11,296 bases of DNA from Aquificaceae bacterium (GTDB lineage Bacteria > Aquificota > Aquificia > Aquificales > Aquificaceae), in contig WFYK01000068.1 of the NCBI GenBank assembly GCA_015490105.1, forward strand, positions 1 through 11,296, written 5' to 3'. The position numbers were made by a program, and so were the translations under genes. The notes under the pieces were generated by a model. The model was not told the DNA's origin, did no database searches, and saw only the letters and a program-made list of their open reading frames with translations. Positions 7,100 through 11,296 of the stretch are shown piece by piece; position 1 is the stretch's first letter, and every line of letters begins with the position of its first letter.

Positions 7100-8319
7100 T
7101 GCCTTACTATCTCGTAAGAGCTATAGATCCTTCAGGTAAGAAGACGGTAAGAACCTTAGAGGCGGACAACGAAATCCAGCTTCTGAACTTTTTAGAGTTT
7201 TTAAATCTGACCCCCTTAAAAATTTCAAAACAACCTGAATTTGTAGGTAAGTTCATACGATTCTTGTCATTCAAAAGGATAAAGAGAAAACATTTGATAG
7301 ACATGTTTGAAAATCTGCACCTTCTTGCCAGATCGGGTGTTCCATTGGGTGTGGGTCTTTGGGATCTGGCGGAAGATATGGAACACCCTGCGGTCAAAGA
7401 TCTCCTGCAAGACGTAGCTTACAGACTCCAGAGCGGAGAGTCTATTTACTCCGCAATGAAGAGGTATGAGAAGGTCCTCGGTTCTATAGCGGTCAGCTTG
7501 ATAAAGATAGGTGAGGAGACGGGAAGTTTAGACAAGGTGTTCAAAGACATAGCTGATCACTACAGCAGGATAGAAGATTTTGTAAGTAAGACAAAACAAG
7601 CTCTTATATACCCTGCTTTTGCTCTCGTCGCTGCCTTGGGAGCCCTTACCTTTTGGCTCGTATACGTTCTTCCAAAGATAGGTCAGCTTTTTAAAAATCT
7701 TCAGATGGATCTCCCCGCTATAACCGTCTTCGTAATGAACCTTTCTGATTTTGTAGCGAGATATTTCTCTCTGATAGCTCTCGCCTTCGCAGGTATGCTT
7801 GTCGCTTTCTTTATAGCGAGAAGATACAGCGAACGTTTCAGATATATGTCAGATAAAGCTTTGCTCAAAACACCGGTTGTAGGGACAATAATAGCGAGTT
7901 TCAACTATGCTTTCTTTTCGGAATATATGAGGCTGATGCTGACCGCAGGTGTTAGTGTTTTTGAAGCTCTTCAGACTTTGGAGCAGTCGGTATCCAACAG
8001 GGTCTTTAGAAGAGCGGTGACCTTGATAAAGAATACGGTCTCCGAGGGAGGAAGTATAAGCTCAGGAATGAGGGCATCTAAAATTTTTCCTGCCCTTATG
8101 GTCCGTATGGTTTCGGTAGGTGAAGAGACAGGGGGTTTAGATGACCAGTTTAACTTCCTTTCCGAATATTACTACAACAGGCTTGACTATATAACTCAAA
8201 ACATAGCGAAGATAATAGAACCTGCGGTGATAATAGTGGTGGGTGGTTTGATGGCTCTGATAATGGTTAGCCTTTTGCTCCCCATATACGATCTTATTTC
8301 CCGCTTGGGAAGAAGCTAA
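7099..8319 (+). CDS. pilC: Type IV pilus / type II secretion inner-membrane platform protein (PilC/GspF)
   Basis: This is the polytopic inner-membrane partner of the assembly ATPase, 406 residues, the family norm. It has two T2SSF repeats, each with the hallmark GEETG (residues 138-142 and 341-345) preceded by LLARSGVPL and LMLTAGVSV. Three membrane segments are visible at about 171-191, 222-240 and 375-396, which fits the PilC topology. The start overlaps the ATPase stop as TGATG (TGA 7097-7099, ATG 7099-7101). No clear Shine-Dalgarno sequence precedes it, so translation is probably coupled to the upstream gene. No pilin, PilT, PilM-Q or prepilin peptidase gene follows: the next gene is on the other strand and overlaps its end by 4 nt. 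The remaining pilus genes must be elsewhere in the genome. Confidence 0.94.
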   Translation: MPYYLVRAIDPSGKKTVRTLEADNEIQLLNFLEFLNLTPLKISKQPEFVGKFIRFLSFKRIKRKHLIDMFENLHLLARSGVPLGVGLWDLAEDMEHPAVKDLLQDVAYRLQSGESIYSAMKRYEKVLGSIAVSLIKIGEETGSLDKVFKDIADHYSRIEDFVSKTKQALIYPAFALVAALGALTFWLVYVLPKIGQLFKNLQMDLPAITVFVMNLSDFVARYFSLIALAFAGMLVAFFIARRYSERFRYMSDKALLKTPVVGTIIASFNYAFFSEYMRLMLTAGVSVFEALQTLEQSVSNRVFRRAVTLIKNTVSEGGSISSGMRASKIFPALMVRMVSVGEETGGLDDQFNFLSEYYYNRLDYITQNIAKIIEPAVIIVVGGLMALIMVSLLLPIYDLISRLGRS

Positions 8320-8696
8320 ACCTTTATATCTATCTTCCTCCCTTCACCCTTCAGCGCCATTTCCAAGAGAGCTTTCATTTCCATGGCACTTGCTTTTGCT
8401 GCTACCGCCCTGTCTTGGGGTGAAGGGTTTGCGGGAGCGAGTGCTGCCCTCTTGACCCTTCTCGCTATCTCTACTGTCTCTTCAGGTGTTCTCCCCTCCT
8501 TCAGCTTTATGGGCACCTCCCCTCCCACTATATACATCCTGCCGTCGGGCCCTTTTTTGTATTTGTATCTTACGGGACCCGCCAAGTCTCCGGCCACCGC
8601 CTTGTGGGCCATTTCATGGGTCTTTACTTGCTGTTCCCTCAACCTCAGGCGCTGGAGTTCTAAAAGCTCTTGAAGTGACATCTCCGAAATCCTCAT
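8316..8696 (-). CDS. Small SprA-related putative zinc metalloprotease (HExxH)
   Basis: This 126-residue protein matches the conserved core of the SprA-related / 'putative metalloprotease' family. It has a basic N-terminal helix, then HEMAH (H27, E28, H31, the HExxH zinc-site pattern), a short beta region with YKYKKGPDGRMYIVGGEVPI, a helix beginning RTPEETVEIARRVKRAA, and LAPANPSPQDRAVAAKASAME. Family members are often longer, with a low-complexity N-terminal extension; this one starts just before the core. It has no signal peptide or membrane segment and should be cytosolic. Its substrate is unknown, and protease activity is inferred only from the motif. The ATG overlaps the glcD stop as ATGA (8693-8696), and AAGGTGG (8704-8710) lies 7 nt upstream, so it is co-expressed with glcD. 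Its TAG lies inside the pilC stop region. Confidence 0.8.
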   Translation of the reverse strand: MRISEMSLQELLELQRLRLREQQVKTHEMAHKAVAGDLAGPVRYKYKKGPDGRMYIVGGEVPIKLKEGRTPEETVEIARRVKRAALAPANPSPQDRAVAAKASAMEMKALLEMALKGEGRKIDIKV

Positions 8697-10087
8697 AACT
8701 CCACCACCTTACCGGGGTTGAAGAGGTTTTCCGGATCAAAGAGCCTTTTTATACCTTTTAATATCTCGTAGCCCACATCTCCAAACTGCCACCTTAGGAA
8801 CTTCCGCTTAGTGAGGCCAACTCCGTGCTCACCCGTTATAGAACCGTGGTAAGAAAGGGCAAGTTCAAACACCTCATCTACAGCTTTCTCCGCCCTTTCT
8901 TCCTCCTCGCGGTTTGCTTTATCGTATAGGAAGTTTACGTGAAGGTTTCCGTCTCCTATGTGTCCGAAAACTACCATCAGCAGATCGTATTTGCGCGCGA
9001 TCTCCCTGAGTTTAGGTAGAGCTTCCGAAAGGTAACTCCTTGGGAAAACTATGTCTTCGTTGATCTTCCCGGTCTTTAGGTTTCCCAGAGCGGGTCCCAA
9101 GTTCTTCCTCGCGGTCCAAAGTTTTTGAGCTTGATCCTCGTTTTCGGAAACCTTTACCTGAACGCCGAGATTTTCGAGCAAATCTCTCACTTGGTTTATC
9201 TGATCCTTTACGGAAGATGAGGTTCCGTCAACCTCTATGAGGAGCAAAGCTTCTGCGTCTTTTGGGAGGCCTACGGGTTTGAAATCTTCCACTGCCCTTA
9301 TAGCATCCCTGTCCATAAACTCTAAAGCGGAAGGAAAGATCCCGGAGGTTAGTATCTTCGTAACCGCGGTCCCTACTTTCTCCAAAGAGTCAAATATAGC
9401 TAACGCGGTTGCTCTCGCAGGGGGTTTAGGTATGAGCTTTAGGATCGCGGAGGTAAGGAGTCCCAAGGTTCCTTCAGACCCTACAAAGAGCTTAGTAATA
9501 TCGTAGCCCGCTACATCTTTGAGAATAGGATTCCCTGTCTTTATAGTCTTTCCATCCTTTATAACCGCCTCTATACCTAAAACGTATTCACGGGTAACCC
9601 CGTATTTGAGGCACCTCGGCCCACCCGCATTTTCCGCAATGTTCCCTCCTATGGTCGAATACTTGAAAGAGGAAGGGTCTGGCGGATAAAAGAGGCCGTA
9701 TTTTTCCACCTCTTGCTGAAAGTCATAAGTAACTACACCAGGTTCTACGAAGGCGGTGGCGTTGTCAATATCTATCTTGAAGCGGTTCATTCTCTCAAAG
9801 GAAATGACCACTCCTCTTTCGGAAGTGGGAACCGCCCCGCCCGTAAGACCTGATCCCGCACCTCGCGGAAACATGGGGATCTTCTCCTCATAGCAAACCT
9901 CAACGATCTTTATCACGTCCTCTCTGCTTTCGGGAAAGATCACCGCGGAGGGAACAGCCCTCTCTATGGGTATGGGCGTAGCGTCGTAAGAGTAGAGCTT
10001 CCTCTCCACTATGGAGGTGTTTACCTTCTCTTTTCCTATTGCCTTCTTGAGCCTATCTATAGGATCCCTTTTTAAAATCCCGAGCAT
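8693..10087 (-). CDS. glcD: GlcD-type FAD-linked oxidase (glycolate or D-lactate dehydrogenase)
   Basis: This is a flavoprotein of the vanillyl-alcohol oxidase fold that oxidises a 2-hydroxyacid such as glycolate or D-lactate to the 2-oxoacid and passes electrons on. The 464 residues match GlcD. The FAD pyrophosphate loop PRGAGSGLTGG is at 74-84. The FAD domain continues with STIGGNIAENAGG (144-156), KYGVTREYVLG (161-171) and DVAGYDITKLFVGSEGTLG (191-209). The substrate domain has GHIGDGNLH (375-383) and GEHGVG (419-424), whose His and Glu residues are the expected metal and catalytic ligands. The ATG at 10087 is the first possible start, since an in-frame TAA lies 6 nt upstream at 10096-10094. 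It has no Shine-Dalgarno sequence. GlcE and GlcF genes are not adjacent, so the physiological electron acceptor and the choice between glycolate and D-lactate are open. Only 20 bp separate it from moaD, and it is followed by the HExxH gene. Confidence 0.9.
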   Translation of the reverse strand: MLGILKRDPIDRLKKAIGKEKVNTSIVERKLYSYDATPIPIERAVPSAVIFPESREDVIKIVEVCYEEKIPMFPRGAGSGLTGGAVPTSERGVVISFERMNRFKIDIDNATAFVEPGVVTYDFQQEVEKYGLFYPPDPSSFKYSTIGGNIAENAGGPRCLKYGVTREYVLGIEAVIKDGKTIKTGNPILKDVAGYDITKLFVGSEGTLGLLTSAILKLIPKPPARATALAIFDSLEKVGTAVTKILTSGIFPSALEFMDRDAIRAVEDFKPVGLPKDAEALLLIEVDGTSSSVKDQINQVRDLLENLGVQVKVSENEDQAQKLWTARKNLGPALGNLKTGKINEDIVFPRSYLSEALPKLREIARKYDLLMVVFGHIGDGNLHVNFLYDKANREEEERAEKAVDEVFELALSYHGSITGEHGVGLTKRKFLRWQFGDVGYEILKGIKRLFDPENLFNPGKVVEL

Positions 10088-10107
10088 AATAAGTTAAATT
10101 ATTCCCA
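10088..10107. promoter_or_regulatory. 20-bp AT-rich divergent spacer between glcD and moaD
   Basis: The spacer has only four G or C bases and must serve initiation in both directions. For moaD, TAAATT at 10095-10100 ends 7 nt before the ATG, which would make a leaderless mRNA; CATAAT at 10085-10090 is the alternative. For glcD the - strand offers AATAAT at 10103-10098, which ends 10 nt before the ATG. Neither start has a Shine-Dalgarno sequence. Any -35 elements must lie inside the opposite gene, and I found no good match. Confidence 0.4.
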
Positions 10108-10344
10108 ATGGTTGAGGTTTTGTATTTTTCAATCCTGCGAGAGAAGATAGGAAAGGAAAGAGAGAGCCTTGAGTTTGAAGGATCCGTATCAGAACTGAAA
10201 AAGCTGATCGCGGGAAAATACCCTCAGGTTAAGGAAATATTAGAGAGCGTGCGTTTTGCGGTGAATGAAGAGTATGTGAACGAAGAAGCTAAAGTAAAGG
10301 ACGGTGATAGGGTAGCACTTATCCCTCCGGTGAGCGGTGGTTGA
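10108..10344 (+). CDS. moaD: Molybdopterin synthase small subunit (MoaD, ThiS/MoaD beta-grasp fold)
   Basis: This is the sulfur carrier of molybdopterin synthase. Its thiocarboxylated C-terminus donates sulfur to cyclic pyranopterin monophosphate on MoaE in molybdenum or tungsten cofactor synthesis. The 78 residues are the standard length. The protein shows a first strand VEVLYFSILREKIG, the helix SVSELKKLIAGKYPQV, the strand VRFAVNEEYV, then KVKDGDRVALIPPVSGG, ending in the diglycine needed for activation. The ATG at 10108 is the only sensible start, since an in-frame TAA stands at 10090-10092, and it has no Shine-Dalgarno sequence. MoaE and MoeB genes are not beside it. Its TGA overlaps the nadK ATG. 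A related tRNA-thiolation or ThiS-like carrier is possible, but the IPPVSGG ending favours MoaD. Confidence 0.9.
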   Translation: MVEVLYFSILREKIGKERESLEFEGSVSELKKLIAGKYPQVKEILESVRFAVNEEYVNEEAKVKDGDRVALIPPVSGG

Positions 10345-11171
10345 TGAAAAAGGCGGTAATTTTCTTAAAGGACTCGGAGGAAGTAGTCAGAGATGCAGGC
10401 GAGATAAAGACATTTCTCGAGGATAGGGGTTTTTCAGTTAAGGTTTTAAAGGTAAGCAGGTCACCTTTGAAAGGTATAAGCCTGAGAGGATACACTCTGG
10501 GTGTAGTCATCGGCGGGGACGGAACCTTTCTGGCTTCCGCGAGGATAGCTTCCCGCTTCGGTGTTCCTCTTGTAGGCATAAACAGGGGTAGGTTCGGCTT
10601 TTTAACGGAAGTGAGTATCGATGAAGCTCCGAGGGTTTTAGAAACCATCCTAAGGGGTAAAGGAAGAAAACAAAAAAGGATCATGATCTCGACCTATCTC
10701 ATCCGCGGAGGAAAAAAGAGGTATATGGGGGAATTTTTAAACGATGTCGTGATCTCCAAAAGTTCCATAGCTCGCATAACGGAAATAGAGGTGTCTGCCA
10801 ACTCCCGTTTTATGGTTCACATCTACGGCGACGGGGTGATACTGGCAACGCCCACCGGGTCCACCGCCTACGCCCTTTCCGCGGGAGGACCTATAGTCTA
10901 TCCCGATTCGGAAAATCTCGTATTCGTCCCCATATGCCCCCACACCCTTTCCAACCGTCCTGTAGTTTTACCTTCCAATTTTTCCGTTTCTTTCAGGGTT
11001 TTGTCCCCAGACAGAGCCTGTTTTCTTACTATGGACGGCCAAAAGGGAACATACCTTATGCAAGGAGACGTAGTTGAAGTAAAAAGATCTAAGAGGGTTT
11101 GCAAAATATTCCTCCATCCTGAAAAGGACTACTTTGAGATTTTAAGAACAAAGCTTATGTGGGGAAGCTAA
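10344..11171 (+). CDS. nadK: NAD kinase
   Basis: This encodes ATP- or polyphosphate-dependent NAD kinase (EC 2.7.1.23), which makes NADP+ in the cytosol. The protein is 275 residues from the ATG at 10344. A TTG one codon earlier is also in frame, but it lies against the GGTGG ribosome-site-like sequence at 10336-10340, so the ATG is preferred. The family hallmark GGDGT is at 57-61, where D59 is the catalytic Asp, followed by GINRGRFGFLTE. The middle has FLNDVVI (the NE/D motif), then YGDGVILATPTGSTAYALSAGGPI, CPHTLSNRPVVLP and a C-terminal TMDGQ. All key motifs are intact. It overlaps the moaD stop by 1 nt (TGATG), so the two form a translationally coupled pair. No obvious hairpin terminator follows in the 59-bp gap before the next gene. 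Confidence 0.96.
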   Translation: MKKAVIFLKDSEEVVRDAGEIKTFLEDRGFSVKVLKVSRSPLKGISLRGYTLGVVIGGDGTFLASARIASRFGVPLVGINRGRFGFLTEVSIDEAPRVLETILRGKGRKQKRIMISTYLIRGGKKRYMGEFLNDVVISKSSIARITEIEVSANSRFMVHIYGDGVILATPTGSTAYALSAGGPIVYPDSENLVFVPICPHTLSNRPVVLPSNFSVSFRVLSPDRACFLTMDGQKGTYLMQGDVVEVKRSKRVCKIFLHPEKDYFEILRTKLMWGS

Positions 11172-11217
11172 CGAGTTTATGGGGATTTTTATGCTCAAGG
11201 ACCGCTGTAGTCCAGGT

Positions 11218-11223
11218 TATATT
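11218..11223 (+). promoter_or_regulatory. Possible -10 box just before the last gene
   Basis: TATATT (one mismatch to TATAAT) ends 7 nt before the ATG at 11231, the spacing expected of a leaderless mRNA and the same spacing as the TAAATT box before moaD. It sits in GGTTATATTTAAAACC, which has short GGTT/AACC ends. No -35 box is convincing. The gene could instead be read through from nadK. Confidence 0.3.
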
Positions 11224-11230
11224 TAAAACC

Positions 11231-11296
11231 ATGCGAGCGGTGAAGGTTTTAGTTGTAAGTCTTTTGCTTTTTGCAGGTCTTTCACTTGCCAAGGAA
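11231..11296 (+). CDS. Start of a gene for an exported protein (signal peptide), cut off by the window
   Basis: An open frame of 22 codons runs from the ATG to the window end. It reads as a Sec signal peptide: a short basic start (R2, K5), a hydrophobic core VLVVSLLLFAGLSL (6-19), and a cleavage site with S18 at -3 and A20 at -1, before K21-E22. There is no lipobox Cys. There is no Shine-Dalgarno sequence before the ATG. An in-frame GTG at 11240 is an alternative start. The function cannot be judged from this fragment; it is on the same strand as nadK, 59 bp away. Confidence 0.6.
   Translation, partial: MRAVKVLVVSLLLFAGLSLAKE

Noticed and set aside
8383..8673. Open frame of 96 residues opposite the HExxH gene
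   Set aside because: It is the shadow of a gene with recognisable family motifs; the Ala/Ser/Pro-rich translation is typical of the wrong strand.
10341..10343. TTG as the nadK start
   Set aside because: It adds only one residue, sits directly against the GGTGG sequence and precedes a proper ATG that forms a TGATG coupling with moaD.
10319..10684. Antisense open frame of 121 residues opposite the moaD-nadK junction
   Set aside because: It overlaps the GGDGT coding region of nadK and shows no recognisable features.
11172..11230. Intrinsic terminator after nadK
   Set aside because: There is a short T-run (11186-11190) but no GC-rich hairpin before it.

Overview
This 11.3 kb window looks like chromosome from a bacterial thermophile, most likely of the Aquificales type. 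The support is indirect: very tight gene packing (gaps of 0-87 bp, several overlapping stops and starts), Lys/Glu-rich proteins, purine-rich coding strands, frequent AGA/AGG and ATA codons, and this mixture of housekeeping and type IV pilus genes. I did not identify the species. No rRNA, tRNA, CRISPR array or insertion sequence was seen, and no stretch over 300 bases lacks a gene.

Region 1 (1-2263, + strand) is the 3' part of a large helicase-nuclease gene that runs off the left edge. It has a DEAH box, SAT, a motif VI and a C-terminal PD...D-x-K nuclease, so it resembles the Res subunit of type III restriction enzymes. It is clearly more AT-rich than everything to its right, which suggests acquired DNA.

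Region 2 (2267-8319) is a divergent pair. Phosphoglycerate kinase (pgk) is on the - strand. On the + strand is a three-gene unit of acetyl-CoA synthetase (acs), a PilB/GspE-type ATPase and a PilC/GspF-type membrane protein. acs and the ATPase gene abut with 0 bp, and the ATPase and pilC genes overlap by 1 nt. The ATPase carries a well-formed tandem MshEN motif (24-5-24 residues), which predicts binding of cyclic di-GMP. The res and pgk genes converge with only 3 bp between their stop codons.

Region 3 (8316-10087, - strand) is a two-gene unit: a GlcD-type FAD-linked oxidase followed, with a 4-nt ATGA overlap, by a 126-residue HExxH protein of the SprA-related putative metalloprotease family. 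The latter converges on pilC with a 4-nt overlap.

Region 4 (10108-11296, + strand) starts only 20 bp from the glcD start. It holds moaD (molybdopterin synthase small subunit), then nadK (NAD kinase) overlapping it by 1 nt, then the first 22 codons of a gene encoding an exported protein with a signal peptide. moaD, glcD and the last gene have no Shine-Dalgarno sequence, unlike acs, the ATPase gene and the HExxH gene.

Overall these are mostly core genes (glycolysis/gluconeogenesis, acetate activation, cofactor synthesis, 2-hydroxyacid oxidation) mixed with pilus machinery and a defence-type gene. I see no complete new system. The best leads are the c-di-GMP-type ATPase co-transcribed with acs, the minimal HExxH protein tied to a GlcD oxidase, the truncated AT-rich helicase-nuclease, and the Shine-Dalgarno-less divergent junction.
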